64,000 nucleotides of DNA from Porphyromonas sp. (GCA_029983505.1 JASBZK010000008.1:1-64000); one strand, 5' to 3'. Counted from the stretch's first letter, positions 7,057 to 16,372 are shown. Made by a program: numbers and translations. The notes: generated from the letters alone by a model not told the origin.

Positions 7057-9897
7057 ATGATGACCCACATTCATTTTACCGGACAGACGACACGGATCAG
7101 GCGGCTCCTTTGTCTCTTACTTATCCTTACAGGCTTTGCGCCGGGGCTCCTCGCCCAAGACGGCGGGGCACGGCTCGTTGGGCAGGTAATGGACGAAGTG
7201 AGCGGCGACTTCGCTTCCGGCGTAACCATTACCCTTATCGGACAAAATAAGACGATTTCTTCAGCTGCCGACGGCACGTTCCTTTTTTCGGGAATCACCC
7301 CCGGAGAGGAGACCGTCTCCGTCAGCGGAGCGGGTTATGTGACGAAAGAGATCGCCGTCCGCATCTCTTCCCAAGGCGTGACGGACTTGGGCGTCATCAT
7401 CCTCCAGCCCTCCTCTTTTGACGAAGGGCAATCCTACGTGGGTGAGCTCTCGGACATCGAGGTGAGCGAAGATGGCGACGACCAGCAGATGAGCACTTCG
7501 ATCGTTTTCTCCAACGACGTTTTTCTCAAGAAAGCCGGCTACCGGTTCTCCCAGTTTTCTTACAAAATCAGGGGCTACGATAACCGCTACCAAGAGCGTT
7601 ACATCAACGGTATCAATTTCAACGATCTCGTCCGCGGCGTCTTCAACTACGCCGCCATCGGCGCCCTCAACGACCTCACCCGAAACGGTAATTCCGTCAA
7701 TTACCACGGCGAGAGCGACTTCTCTTTCGGCGACATCGGCGGCTCCCAAAATATAGATATGTGTCCCTCCACCTACCGCAGAGGGGGCAAGCTTACCCTC
7801 TCGGGTACGAACCGCAATTACTACCTCCGCGGGATGTTTTCCTACACCACAGGGCTGATGGACAACGGCTGGGCTTTCTCCGGACTCTTGGGTGGCCGCT
7901 ACTCGCACGAAGGGGTGGTGGAAGGGACTTTTTACCGGAACCTCTCCCTCTCTCTCGGCGCTGAGAAGCAGTGGGACGGCGGGAGACACTCCTTGAGCCT
8001 CGTGGCCTTTGTCTCCCCCGTGGAGCGCGGGCAGCAGGGGGCGTCTGTGGATCAGGCCGTCTACCTCGTCGGACACCGTAACCCTGCTTCTTTTTGGGGC
8101 GTCAATGAAGGACTGTACTCCTATAATCCCAACTGGGGCTACCAGAACGGCAAGAAGCGCAACGCCCGTGTCGTCACCGCGTGGGATCCCACGGCAATCC
8201 TCTCCTACTCTTGGAAGCCGGACGAAAAGACCGACTGGACGACAGGACTCGCTTTTCACTACAACCGCTACGGACGCACCGGGCTCAACTGGTACAACGG
8301 TCCCGACCCGCGCCCCGACTACTACCGCTATCTCCCCGAGTATTACCGCGATTCTCCTTTTGCCAAAGACCTCGTCACTTATCTCTGGCAGACGGGACAG
8401 GTGTCGCAAATCAATTGGGACAAGCTCTATGAAGTCAACGACCTGAATAACCGTGCCGGCAGCGGCTCCGCGGTCTATATGGTCGAAGAGCGGCGCAACG
8501 ACCTTATGGAGACGACGCTTAACTCCACCTTTAACCGCGATCTCTCCCCGCACGTCAAACTCAGCGCCGGGGTAGGGTACAAGTACGCCCGCGCACACCA
8601 CTTCAAGACCGTGGACGACCTGATGGGGGCAAAGTATCTCCTCGACGTGGATAAGTTCGCCGAACGGGACTTCCCCGGCGACCCCGTCACCATCCAAAAC
8701 GACCTCAACCGACCCGGACGCCGCGTCTGGGAGGGAGATGTCTTCGGCTACGACTACCTCTACCGCATCCACAACGCCGACATCTGGGCGCAGCAGAAAC
8801 ACACCTACAGCACCGTGGACTTCTACTACGGCGCCCGCCTCGGCTTGAACGCCGTGCGCCGCGAGGGTCTTATGCGCAACGGTCGCTATCCGGACGCTTC
8901 TTTCGGCAAAGGCGACCTGCACACCTTCTTTACCTATGAGGGCAAAGGCGGCGTGACCTATAAGATCGACGGCCGGCACTTCCTAAGCGCCAACGCCTCC
9001 ATACAGTCCCGCCCTCAGCTCGCTGACGACTTCTACGTCTCGCCCGACATTACGGACGCCGTCGTCTCCGACCTCAAGCCCTCTATGGACGCGAACGTAG
9101 ACCTCAATTACGTCTTCTCCACACCACAGTTCACCGGGCGTGTGAGCCTCTTCCAGACGTGGTTCTGGAACAATATGGACAAAGTGGCGTACTACAACGA
9201 CCTCCAGAGTACGTTCATCCTCCACACCCTCTACGACATGAATAAGATCCACCGAGGGGTCGAGCTCGGCGTCAATTACGCCGTAACAAGTGCCCTGAAC
9301 CTGGACTTCATCGGCACTTTTTCGGAGTATTATTTCTCCAATAACCCGATGGGCGTGATGAACTCGACGAACGGTAAAGTCGTCAACCTTGAGGAAGAGG
9401 TGCTGATGAAAGACCTCTACGTCGGCGGCGTGCCTCAGGCCGTGGGGACTTTCGGAATCAATTACTTCATCGATTACTGGTTCCTGTCTGCCAACTTCAA
9501 CGCCTTCGGTCGCAACCACATCTCGCCCGCACCGATCCGCCGGCTTAAGAGTAACTACACCGGCATCGTACCCGAAGACCAAATCGCACTTCTGCCCGCC
9601 GGCGCTGCCCGCGACGACGCCCAAAAGAAGTACGACGCCTTCAAGGAGATGACCACGCAGGAGCGATTCGCGCCCGGCTTTACCATAGACCTCTCGGTGG
9701 GCAAGATATTCTATCTCCCCGGTCGCCGGCAGGTGAATTTCAACTTCTCCGTACAGAATCTCCTCAACCGCCGGGACTATATCACGGGCGGTTTTGAGCA
9801 GGGTCGGATCAATTTCCTTACCCCGTGGAATTTCGGCAACAAATACTATTATATGCAGGGCGTGAACTTCTTCCTCAATGCCTCTTACCTATTCTGA
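7057..9897 (+). CDS. TonB-dependent receptor with CarboxypepD_reg-like N-terminal domain
   Basis: 946 aa from ATG 7057 (a second ATG follows at 7060). A signal peptide runs to LLAQ (about 34), a carboxypeptidase-regulatory-like beta domain covers about 40-115 (LVGQVMDEVSG, SSAADGTFLFSG), then a plug-like region (about 140-270) and a long barrel ending YLF. It should import an oligomeric ligand across the outer membrane. It overlaps no gene but is followed within 31 bp by a DUF5689 lipoprotein and then a secreted nuclease-type enzyme, so the ligand may be a nucleic-acid or phosphoester product. That substrate is inferred from context only. Longer N-termini are possible back to 6955 but would bury the signal peptide. 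Confidence 0.88.
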   Translation: MMTHIHFTGQTTRIRRLLCLLLILTGFAPGLLAQDGGARLVGQVMDEVSGDFASGVTITLIGQNKTISSAADGTFLFSGITPGEETVSVSGAGYVTKEIAVRISSQGVTDLGVIILQPSSFDEGQSYVGELSDIEVSEDGDDQQMSTSIVFSNDVFLKKAGYRFSQFSYKIRGYDNRYQERYINGINFNDLVRGVFNYAAIGALNDLTRNGNSVNYHGESDFSFGDIGGSQNIDMCPSTYRRGGKLTLSGTNRNYYLRGMFSYTTGLMDNGWAFSGLLGGRYSHEGVVEGTFYRNLSLSLGAEKQWDGGRHSLSLVAFVSPVERGQQGASVDQAVYLVGHRNPASFWGVNEGLYSYNPNWGYQNGKKRNARVVTAWDPTAILSYSWKPDEKTDWTTGLAFHYNRYGRTGLNWYNGPDPRPDYYRYLPEYYRDSPFAKDLVTYLWQTGQVSQINWDKLYEVNDLNNRAGSGSAVYMVEERRNDLMETTLNSTFNRDLSPHVKLSAGVGYKYARAHHFKTVDDLMGAKYLLDVDKFAERDFPGDPVTIQNDLNRPGRRVWEGDVFGYDYLYRIHNADIWAQQKHTYSTVDFYYGARLGLNAVRREGLMRNGRYPDASFGKGDLHTFFTYEGKGGVTYKIDGRHFLSANASIQSRPQLADDFYVSPDITDAVVSDLKPSMDANVDLNYVFSTPQFTGRVSLFQTWFWNNMDKVAYYNDLQSTFILHTLYDMNKIHRGVELGVNYAVTSALNLDFIGTFSEYYFSNNPMGVMNSTNGKVVNLEEEVLMKDLYVGGVPQAVGTFGINYFIDYWFLSANFNAFGRNHISPAPIRRLKSNYTGIVPEDQIALLPAGAARDDAQKKYDAFKEMTTQERFAPGFTIDLSVGKIFYLPGRRQVNFNFSVQNLLNRRDYITGGFEQGRINFLTPWNFGNKYYYMQGVNFFLNASYLF

Positions 9898-9928
9898 TAA
9901 AAATATACCCCATACATATCTCAAAGCC

Positions 9929-11323
9929 ATGATCAGTAAGACTTCCAGATTTTTCTCCCTCGGGCTCTCGCTCGCTTTGGCACTCGGTTTTGCCTCTTGC
10001 GACAGAGTATACGACGAGCCGCTCCTGACGGAACCCGAGAGCGCCCTCACCCCCAATATCACCATTTCGGAGCTTAAGGAGAAATATGCCGCGGCTACCC
10101 AAAATAAATCCCTCCTCATAGATACCGACTACATCCTCCGTGCCAGAGTCGGCGGTAACGATGAGAGCGGTAACATCTACAAGACGCTCTGGGTGCAAGA
10201 CGAGACCGGCGGTATGCCTCTCGCCGTGGATATGAATAATATGAGCGCCGAGTATATGGTCGGCCAAGAGCTCCTCATCAAACTGAAAGGCCTCTCCGTC
10301 AATGTCTACGGCGGCGTGCAGCAGATAGGCTACAAGGAAGAGGGCTCCACCAATACCCGCATCCCCCAGGTACTCTTCAAGACCATCGCCGAGCGCAACG
10401 GTTACCCCGACATCACTAAGGTCGAGCCGCTCGTCGTGACCCTCTCCGGGCTCAAGGACGATATGATCGGCAAGCTCGTCGAGTTCCGTGACGTGGCGTG
10501 GCAGGAGCCGGGCGAAGTCTTCGCCGTGAAGGACGAGAACACGAACCGCCACCTCACCGACGGCTCGAAGACCCTCATAGTCCGTAACTCCGGCTACTCC
10601 CTTTTCGCCGGCGACAAGCTCCCCACGGGCATCGGCACGGTGCGCGGTATCCTCTCCAAGTTTGGCAATGACTATCAGCTCTTCCTCCGCACGAAGGACG
10701 ACGTCCTCGGCTTCCGTCCCGGCACGCCCTCCGGCTCCAACCCCTCCACACCTTCCGATCCCACACCTCAGCCCAACCCCGGTGCACCCTCGGCACAAGG
10801 CGCGGATGCGGTTCTCCTCTTCCCCGGATCCGACTTCGAGACGCAGGCAGATTTCGGCAAATACGGTCTCAAGGACTCTGCCGTCAAAGACGGCGTGGGG
10901 ATGAAAAACTCCAAAGGTCTCCACATCTCGGGCACTCCGGGGGGCAATAACTTCGTCTTCTCCACCACGACCCTCAGCGCCAAAGCGGACAAGACCTACA
11001 CCAAGATCTCGTTTTGGATGAAAGGTACGGCAGCAGGGAAGTCCCTTTCCGTAAATGTCTACCAGGCTGACGGCACCACCTGGGGCTACAACCTCGGCGA
11101 CGTCACTTCTTCCAAGATGGTCGCGCCCAAAAAGCCCACCGCTTCCGACACCTTCGTCAACGACTACAAGGGCTCTATCGACACCGGAGGCAAGTGGGTC
11201 CTCGTCACGCTCGACATCACGGGCGCCAAGCTCAATACTTCCGGATCTAATAACACCTTTGCCATCAAGGACGGCAAAGCTGCCACTTATGACCTCGTGA
11301 TAGACGATATCAAGATCGAGTGA
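9929..11323 (+). CDS. DUF5689-like lipoprotein with C-terminal carbohydrate-binding-like domain
   Basis: 464 aa from ATG 9929. The signal peptide ends GFASC (Cys24). Residues about 30-260 look like DUF5689, an OB-fold-like family (ISELKEKYA, LWVQDETGGMPLAV, GKLVEFRDVAWQ, GTVRGILSKFGNDYQLFLR). A Ser/Thr/Pro linker (about 262-285) leads to a C-terminal beta domain (about 290-464) homologous to that of the lipoprotein ending at 6815. It is probably a surface lipoprotein partner of the upstream TonB receptor. Its stop overlaps the next ATG (TGATG), indicating translational coupling with the EEP enzyme. Unlike its homologue at 6300-6815, this copy of the domain has the GC-rich composition of its neighbours. 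Confidence 0.78.
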   Translation: MISKTSRFFSLGLSLALALGFASCDRVYDEPLLTEPESALTPNITISELKEKYAAATQNKSLLIDTDYILRARVGGNDESGNIYKTLWVQDETGGMPLAVDMNNMSAEYMVGQELLIKLKGLSVNVYGGVQQIGYKEEGSTNTRIPQVLFKTIAERNGYPDITKVEPLVVTLSGLKDDMIGKLVEFRDVAWQEPGEVFAVKDENTNRHLTDGSKTLIVRNSGYSLFAGDKLPTGIGTVRGILSKFGNDYQLFLRTKDDVLGFRPGTPSGSNPSTPSDPTPQPNPGAPSAQGADAVLLFPGSDFETQADFGKYGLKDSAVKDGVGMKNSKGLHISGTPGGNNFVFSTTTLSAKADKTYTKISFWMKGTAAGKSLSVNVYQADGTTWGYNLGDVTSSKMVAPKKPTASDTFVNDYKGSIDTGGKWVLVTLDITGAKLNTSGSNNTFAIKDGKAATYDLVIDDIKIE

Positions 11324-12408
11324 TGAAAAATCTCAGACACATCGCACTCCTCATTGCTCTTGCAGCCTTCTTCGGGCTGTGGGGCGGTGAGGTTTTTGCT
11401 GCCGGTCAGAATCCGGAGAAAGGCGGGAAATACCGCACGTATGCGGTTGCTTTTTACAACCTCGAGAACCTCTTCGACACCGTGGACGACCCCGATAACC
11501 CGGGAGATGACGACTTCCTGCCGGACGGACCCTACAATTGGACCGAAGTGAAGTACCGGAAGAAGCTCCATAACCTCGCCACCGTCATTTCCAAACTGGG
11601 CCGAGAGTACACCCCTTTCGGGCCTGCCGTGATCGGCGTCTCCGAAGTGGAGAATAAAGAAGTCCTCCTCGACCTTGTGCGCGAGCCCGAGCTCGGTGAT
11701 ATGGGGCTTCGCGTCCTCCACCACTCGGGTCCCGACAGGAGGGGCATCGACGTGGCGTTCCTGTACAACCCCCGCCTTTTCCGCCTCGACGGCTACAAGT
11801 CTTTTAAGTACCGGGCACCCGCTTCCAAGCCCGATTACGTGACGCGTGACGCGCTTCTCATCTCGGGGCTTTTGGCGGGCGAAAAGGTGCACTTCATCGT
11901 AGGGCACTGGCCCAGTAAATACGGCGGAGAGTCCTCTTCCATTTTCCGCGAAGCCGCCGGCGCCCAGATCCGAAGCATCATCGACTCGCTCTACACGGAG
12001 AACCCCTCCACGAAGCTGATCTTTATGGGCGACCTCAACGACAACCCCGACGACAAGAGCGTGGCGGTCTCTCTCGGCGCCAAAGAGCGGCGGGAGGACG
12101 TGGCTCCCCGCGGGACGTTCAATGCCACCTGGGCCCCGTATGCCAAAGGGATAGGCTCCCTTGCCTACCAGGACAAGTGGAACCTCTATGATCAGATCAT
12201 CCTCACGGAGCCGCTCATCTCGGACGCGGAGTGCCGCACGCTTACTTTTTGGAAAACGGAGGTCTTCAACCGTCCTTTCATCACCACCAAGGAGGGCAAA
12301 CGCAAGGGCTACCCCCACCGAACGTTTGAGGCCAATACCTTCATCAACGGGTACTCCGACCACTTCCCCACGCTGGTCTATCTGATCAAAAAAGAAGGGG
12401 CGGAGTAA
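11323..12408 (+). CDS. Secreted endonuclease/exonuclease/phosphatase (EEP) family protein
   Basis: 361 aa from ATG 11323, which shares its first base with the previous stop codon. An N-terminal signal peptide ends near VFAAG. EEP-fold motifs appear in order: FYNLENLFD, VIGVSEVENKEV (metal-binding Glu), GIDVAFLYN, GHWPSKYGG (His), FMGDLNDNPDD (Asp/Asn) and YSDHFPTLV (catalytic SDH). All catalytic residues are therefore present. It should cleave phosphodiester or phosphomonoester bonds in the periplasm or at the surface. Position after the DUF5689 and TonB genes suggests it processes the imported substrate. DNA, RNA, nucleotide or other phosphoesters are all possible. Confidence 0.88.
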   Translation: MKNLRHIALLIALAAFFGLWGGEVFAAGQNPEKGGKYRTYAVAFYNLENLFDTVDDPDNPGDDDFLPDGPYNWTEVKYRKKLHNLATVISKLGREYTPFGPAVIGVSEVENKEVLLDLVREPELGDMGLRVLHHSGPDRRGIDVAFLYNPRLFRLDGYKSFKYRAPASKPDYVTRDALLISGLLAGEKVHFIVGHWPSKYGGESSSIFREAAGAQIRSIIDSLYTENPSTKLIFMGDLNDNPDDKSVAVSLGAKERREDVAPRGTFNATWAPYAKGIGSLAYQDKWNLYDQIILTEPLISDAECRTLTFWKTEVFNRPFITTKEGKRKGYPHRTFEANTFINGYSDHFPTLVYLIKKEGAE

Positions 12409-12442
12409 GCCTCTTCGCTCCTCCGAATCGCGACAACGGGGA

Positions 12443-12522
12443 GATACGGACCGAGCCGACTTTTTTGGTTCGTAGGACGTCTCTCTCCGGTACAGGTCGG
12501 GGAGACTTCCTTGGTCTGTACC
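12443..12522. repeat. Four-core intergenic repeat, copy 3
   Basis: Cores start at 12443, 12467, 12489 and 12513 (24, 22, 24). Core 2 is diverged (GGTTCGTAGG). A possible promoter box TATATTTG lies downstream at 12569-12576. Confidence 0.8.
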
Positions 12523-12647
12523 AAACTGCCCGCAGTCTTTGGTAGAAGCAAACTCGCGAAAAAAGGCTATATTTGTCCCGATGTTTGTGTGCCGGGAGGT
12601 CTTTCGCCCGGACGTTTGGTACAAATGACACACTCTTACTTGCACTT

Positions 12648-12869
12648 ATGGATGTTTTTTCACTCATAATCATATCCCTTTTGGTCGTGGCTCTTGCCGT
12701 CGTACTCTTGGGCATCAGGGTCTTCTTCGTCAAGGGAGGCGTATTCCCCTCTTCGCACGTCGAGGATCAGCCCATCCTGAAAGCCAAAGGGATGAGCTGC
12801 CACACGTCGCAGCACGTCGAGGCGGCACGCCATAAGAATCTTTTTGAACTCCTTGGAGAAAAGGACTGA
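12648..12869 (+). CDS. Small conserved membrane protein of Bacteroidota, function unknown
   Basis: 73 aa from ATG 12648. One strong N-terminal transmembrane helix (about 5-28) is followed by a short soluble tail containing FPSSHVEDQPILKAKGMSC. I recall similar 60-75 aa single-span proteins (G-x-R/K-x-F/L then FPxSxIxxN/D) in many Bacteroidales, none with a known role. It lies 85 bp upstream of the OmpH gene and may share a promoter with it (TATATTTG at 12569-12576). An envelope role is a guess. Confidence 0.65.
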   Translation: MDVFSLIIISLLVVALAVVLLGIRVFFVKGGVFPSSHVEDQPILKAKGMSCHTSQHVEAARHKNLFELLGEKD

Positions 12870-12953
12870 CTCTCCTCTCCCCGTTTTCTAAACCCCAAGC
12901 CTACCTTAGGCGCCAAAACTCACTGTCCCACAAAAAATAATCACGCTTCGGAT

Positions 12954-13601
12954 ATGAAGAATATTTCCCGATCGATTTCTGTCGCTGCTTTTGCGTTTCT
13001 CGCTGCTCTGCTTTTCTCCCTGCAGTCTTGCAACCGATCCGAGAGCGAAACCGCCCGTACTGTCGTCACCGGCGATACCCTTTCCGGAGGTCGTCTTCAG
13101 GTGGCGTACGTCAACGTCGACTCTCTCCTTACGAATTACCAGTACTCCAAGGATCTCCAGGACGAATTTATGCGCAAGGCCGAGTCCAAGCAGGCGACCA
13201 TCAATCAGCAGGGAAAGTCTCTGGAAGCCGATATGGCCGAGTTCCAGAGGAAAGTGGAAAATAACGCCTTCTTCGACCAAGAGCGCGCCCGTAGAGAGCA
13301 GGAGCGCATCCTTAAGCGCCAACAGGACTTCCAGGCACTCTCCCAGCGCCTCAGCGCCGAGATGCAGGAAGACCAGCTTAAGATGAACGCCGCCCTCTCC
13401 GACACCATTCGCTCGCAGATCAAAGTGTACAACGCGACCATCGGTCACTATGCGATGATTTTCTCCAACACGATGGGCGACAATCTCCTCTATGCGGACG
13501 AAGTGTACGACATCACCAAGGAGGTGACCGAGTTCCTCAACGGTCGCTACAAGAAGAGCGACAGCACCCAGGCTGTCCCCGCACCCGCTACCAAGAAGTA
13601 A
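12954..13601 (+). CDS. OmpH/Skp family periplasmic chaperone-like lipoprotein
   Basis: 215 aa from ATG 12954. The signal peptide ends SLQSC, so it is probably a lipoprotein. The family start RLQVAYVNVDSLLTNYQYSKDLQ is followed by a long, charged, coiled-coil-forming region (about 65-150) rich in Glu, Gln, Arg and Lys, as in Skp tentacles. The family binds unfolded outer-membrane proteins in the periplasm. The C-terminal extension after about 190 is Pro/Ala/Lys-rich. It precedes rlmH by 38 bp. Confidence 0.85.
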   Translation: MKNISRSISVAAFAFLAALLFSLQSCNRSESETARTVVTGDTLSGGRLQVAYVNVDSLLTNYQYSKDLQDEFMRKAESKQATINQQGKSLEADMAEFQRKVENNAFFDQERARREQERILKRQQDFQALSQRLSAEMQEDQLKMNAALSDTIRSQIKVYNATIGHYAMIFSNTMGDNLLYADEVYDITKEVTEFLNGRYKKSDSTQAVPAPATKK

Positions 13602-13639
13602 CCTCATACGGGTACAAGTGCCCTTCCTTCACGCTGAGA

Positions 13640-14116
13640 ATGCAAGGCATCACACTACTCTTCGTAGGTCAGACGGCCGATGACCGGGTCTCTTCTTTCC
13701 TCGATGAGTACGTGACGCGCACTTCGCGCTTCGTCTCCGTCGACGTCAGGACGCTTCCCGAGCCTAAGACGACCAAAAACACTCCCCCGAGTCTCCAAAA
13801 AGAGCTCGAGGGAGCGTCTATTTTGGAAGCCGTCACCCCGGGGGACGAGGTTTTCCTCTTGGACGAAAAAGGCAAGGAGTACACGTCGAGGGAGTTCGCG
13901 GGACTTGTGGAGAAAATGATGATGACCACGTCCAAGCGCCTCGTCTTCGTCGTCGGAGGCCCTTACGGATTCTCGGACGCCGTCTACAAAGCGTTCCCGC
14001 GCAAGATCTCCCTCTCACGGATGACGCTCAACCACCAGATGGTCCGCATCTTCCTTGCCGAGCAGGTCTACCGTGCCCTCTCCATCATCCGGAACCTTCC
14101 CTACCATCATGATTAA
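13640..14116 (+). CDS. rlmH: 23S rRNA pseudouridine-1915 N3-methyltransferase RlmH
   Basis: 158 aa, the normal length for RlmH. The SPOUT fold is shown by FLLDEKGKEYTSREFA, LVFVVGGPYGFSD (SAM-binding knot), ISLSRMTLNHQMVRIFLAEQVYRA and the C-terminal YHHD. It methylates the pseudouridine in helix 69 of 23S rRNA using SAM. It overlaps truA by 8 bp, so two RNA-modification genes are coupled. Confidence 0.95.
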   Translation: MQGITLLFVGQTADDRVSSFLDEYVTRTSRFVSVDVRTLPEPKTTKNTPPSLQKELEGASILEAVTPGDEVFLLDEKGKEYTSREFAGLVEKMMMTTSKRLVFVVGGPYGFSDAVYKAFPRKISLSRMTLNHQMVRIFLAEQVYRALSIIRNLPYHHD

Positions 14117-14888
14117 GCGAAGTGACGCCCTGCACCGCTACTTCCTCTTCCTTGCCTACAAGGGTACCCGCTTCCTCGGATGGCAGAAGCAAAAGGAAGG
14201 GCGTACCGTACAGGGTACGCTCGAAGAGGCGCTCTCTACGATCCTGAGGACGGAGATAGCCGTGACGGGAGCGGGACGCACGGACACCGGGGTGCACGCC
14301 TCGTCCTACGTCTGCCACCTCGATTTGCCGTTAGAAGAGGACAGCGCCCGAGAACTTATCTTCCGCGCCAATAGGCTTCTGCCACGCGATCTGCGGCTCT
14401 ACGACATCCGTGAGGTCGTGCCGGAGGCTCACGCCCGCTTCGATGCCCTTTCACGCCGCTACGGCTACCACGTCACTTCGCGACCCTCGCCTTTTGCCTA
14501 CGAGACGGAGACGGAGATACCGGTCTCGGGGCTTGACTTCGACTTGATGAACGAAGCCGCTGCCGCTCTCCTCGGAACCCACGACTTTACCACATTCAGC
14601 AAAGGGCACACCGATGTGAAGACCCACCTCTGCACCGTCACGCGCGCGGAGTGGAGGAGAGAGGGAGCGAGCGGATGGGTCTTCGAGTATGAGGCCAACC
14701 GTTTCCTCCGCAATATGGTGCGCGCCACCGTGGGTACCCTTTTTGATGTGGGGCGCGGCAAGATGACCGTTCCCGAATTCGTACGCCGCTTCCTGGCCCG
14801 GGATCGCGCTCTGGCTTCCGGATCCGCGCCCGCTGAGGGGCTTTTCCTCGAAGAGATTACGTATCCGTCCCGGCTCTTCCTGTCCTAA
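14109..14888 (+). CDS. truA: tRNA pseudouridine(38-40) synthase TruA
   Basis: 259 aa from ATG 14109, inside the 3' end of rlmH. Earlier in-frame starts would overlap rlmH further and add residues not seen in the family. Motifs are YKGTRFLGWQKQ, the catalytic GAGRTDTGVHA (Asp59), ARFDALSRRYGY, HDFTTFSK and FLRNMVRATVGTL. It isomerises uridines 38-40 of the tRNA anticodon stem. Confidence 0.95.
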   Translation: MIKRSDALHRYFLFLAYKGTRFLGWQKQKEGRTVQGTLEEALSTILRTEIAVTGAGRTDTGVHASSYVCHLDLPLEEDSARELIFRANRLLPRDLRLYDIREVVPEAHARFDALSRRYGYHVTSRPSPFAYETETEIPVSGLDFDLMNEAAAALLGTHDFTTFSKGHTDVKTHLCTVTRAEWRREGASGWVFEYEANRFLRNMVRATVGTLFDVGRGKMTVPEFVRRFLARDRALASGSAPAEGLFLEEITYPSRLFLS

Positions 14889-14946
14889 TTCCCTTTTTTG
14901 GATTGGAGGAGAAGGCAGAGAGAGGCGGATTTGGAGGGGAAATTTT

Positions 14947-15024
14947 GGCCTGTACCACGCGACTTTTTTGGTCTGTACCTTTTAAGTGTCCCGGTCTGTA
15001 TCTCGAGAGCGCGAGATACGTACC
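14947..15024. repeat. Four-core intergenic repeat, copy 4
   Basis: Cores start at 14947, 14970, 14993 and 15015 (23, 23, 22). The first three share the GGYCTGTAYC orientation and the fourth is GATACGTACC. Cores 3 and 4 can pair as ATCTCG/CGAGAT. Confidence 0.85.
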
Positions 15025-15178
15025 AAAACTTTTGCTGCCGTCCCTTTGCCCGAAATCGGCACAGTGGGTGGGGTTATCTCTGAGGTTTTGCTTACATTTG
15101 CAAAAAGGGAGACCTTCGTGCAAAGGTCTCTCGGGGAGAGGGGTGTTTGTTTCAGATAACGAAGAGCAAGAGCGCGCT

Positions 15179-15613
15179 ATGGCTATTTCTTATTCGAGTC
15201 AGGAGGGAGTGAAAGTCCCGGGATTTAAGAGAAGATTGATGGGGTCTTGGCTGAAGTCCGTGGCAGCTATGCACGGTCGTGAGATTATCGACGTGGCCTA
15301 TCAGTTTTGCGACAACCCGGGGATTTTGGAGTTCAATAAGAAGTTCCTCGGACACAACTACTACACCGACATCATCACGTTCGACAACAGCCAGAGCGAC
15401 GAAGGCATCATCGCCGACATCCTCATCAGCGTGGACGAAGTGGCGCTTAATGGCGAAGAGTACGGCACCGGATTTCGGGACGAGCTCCTCAGGGTGATGG
15501 TGCACGGCATCCTCCACCTCTCGGGTTTCGACGACCACACGGAGGAGGAGTCACTCGAGATGCGCAGAGCCGAGGACGAAGCGCTTGCTCTGGTGCCGGA
15601 AGGGATCTTTTAG
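15179..15613 (+). CDS. ybeY: Endoribonuclease YbeY (rRNA maturation)
   Basis: 144 aa from ATG 15179, the usual YbeY length. Upstream in-frame sequence runs into the repeat and is not protein-like. Motifs include LGHNYYTDIITFD, IADILISVDEV and the metal-binding HGILHLSGFDDH (His109, His113). It takes part in 16S rRNA 3'-end maturation and ribosome quality control. A promoter-like TACATTTG lies at 15093-15100. Confidence 0.93.
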   Translation: MAISYSSQEGVKVPGFKRRLMGSWLKSVAAMHGREIIDVAYQFCDNPGILEFNKKFLGHNYYTDIITFDNSQSDEGIIADILISVDEVALNGEEYGTGFRDELLRVMVHGILHLSGFDDHTEEESLEMRRAEDEALALVPEGIF

Positions 15614-15614
15614 C

Positions 15615-16304
15615 GTGTGGCCGGTTTTCGGGCATAGGTACGTCGCCGAGGTGGTGGCGGGAGCGCCTGCGTATCGGGATCTGCTCATCGTCCTTTTGAT
15701 AGCCCTTGTGGGCATTATGGGCTATCTCGTGACGCGCTTGGGGCAGAAAGGCACCGCCCATACGGTCGGGCTCGTGATGCTGAGACCTCGTAATATCGTT
15801 ACTCTCAGAGAGTACAGAGTACCTTTCGGACAGTATCTCCTCGGGGGTATTTTTGCGGTCATACAGATTGCGCTTTTCCTCCTGCTCCTCATCTTGAAGT
15901 CCGGAGGTGCAGGTGGGGAGGACTTTTGGATCCTCTTCGGAGAGATTGCTCTCGCGGTAGTCGCCTTTGCCCTCGTGCGGTACCTGCTGATGGCGTGGAC
16001 GGGGTTCACGTTTGCGGAGAAGGACGAAGCAGACCTCTGGCTCGCCAACGTCGTCATCCTCTTCATCTTCTACGGGTTGTCGCTTACGGTGCCGATAGCG
16101 CTGTTGGTTTTTGTACCCTCCTCGGTGCCGGTTGCCTTTTGGGTCGGGGCGTGCCTTTACCTCGTCTACCGCATCTGGTTTGTAGGGAGAGGTTTGGCGG
16201 TGATGCCTAAGCTCCGGAGGTCTCCTTTGCTTATAATTTTGTATCTTTGCAGCTGCGAAATCGCCCCTCTTTACATCGCTTTTTCGGTCATCCGGTCTCT
16301 GTGA
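15615..16304 (+). CDS. DUF4271 multi-pass membrane protein
   Basis: About 229 aa from GTG 15615, directly after the ybeY stop. TTG 15585 is an alternative start inside ybeY. Hydrophobic segments fall at about 20-38, 75-95, 105-135, 150-170 and 175-195, with the DUF4271 features YLVTRLGQKG, YRVPFGQYLLGG and a C-terminal PLYIAFSVI. The family is restricted to Bacteroidota and normally sits upstream of uroporphyrinogen-III synthase, as here. Its function is unknown. The hemD promoter lies within its 3' end. Confidence 0.75.
   Translation: MWPVFGHRYVAEVVAGAPAYRDLLIVLLIALVGIMGYLVTRLGQKGTAHTVGLVMLRPRNIVTLREYRVPFGQYLLGGIFAVIQIALFLLLLILKSGGAGGEDFWILFGEIALAVVAFALVRYLLMAWTGFTFAEKDEADLWLANVVILFIFYGLSLTVPIALLVFVPSSVPVAFWVGACLYLVYRIWFVGRGLAVMPKLRRSPLLIILYLCSCEIAPLYIAFSVIRSL
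16242..16249 (+). promoter_or_regulatory. Possible hemD promoter -7 box
   Basis: TATCTTTG matches TAnnTTTG and lies inside the 3' end of the DUF4271 gene, 124 bp before the hemD ATG. The only TTTG upstream (16226-16229) is too close, so the call rests on the -7 box. Confidence 0.35.
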
Positions 16305-16372
16305 TCGGAGAAATCGCGTGCGGGGGTGCGGTGAATGTCCTTTCCCGTCTCTCATCAAGAGCACACGCACAG

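Noticed and set aside
7261-8979. 572-codon open frame on the minus strand across the TonB receptor
   Set aside because: It is an antisense shadow caused by GC-rich codon bias; the plus strand has signal peptide, plug and barrel.
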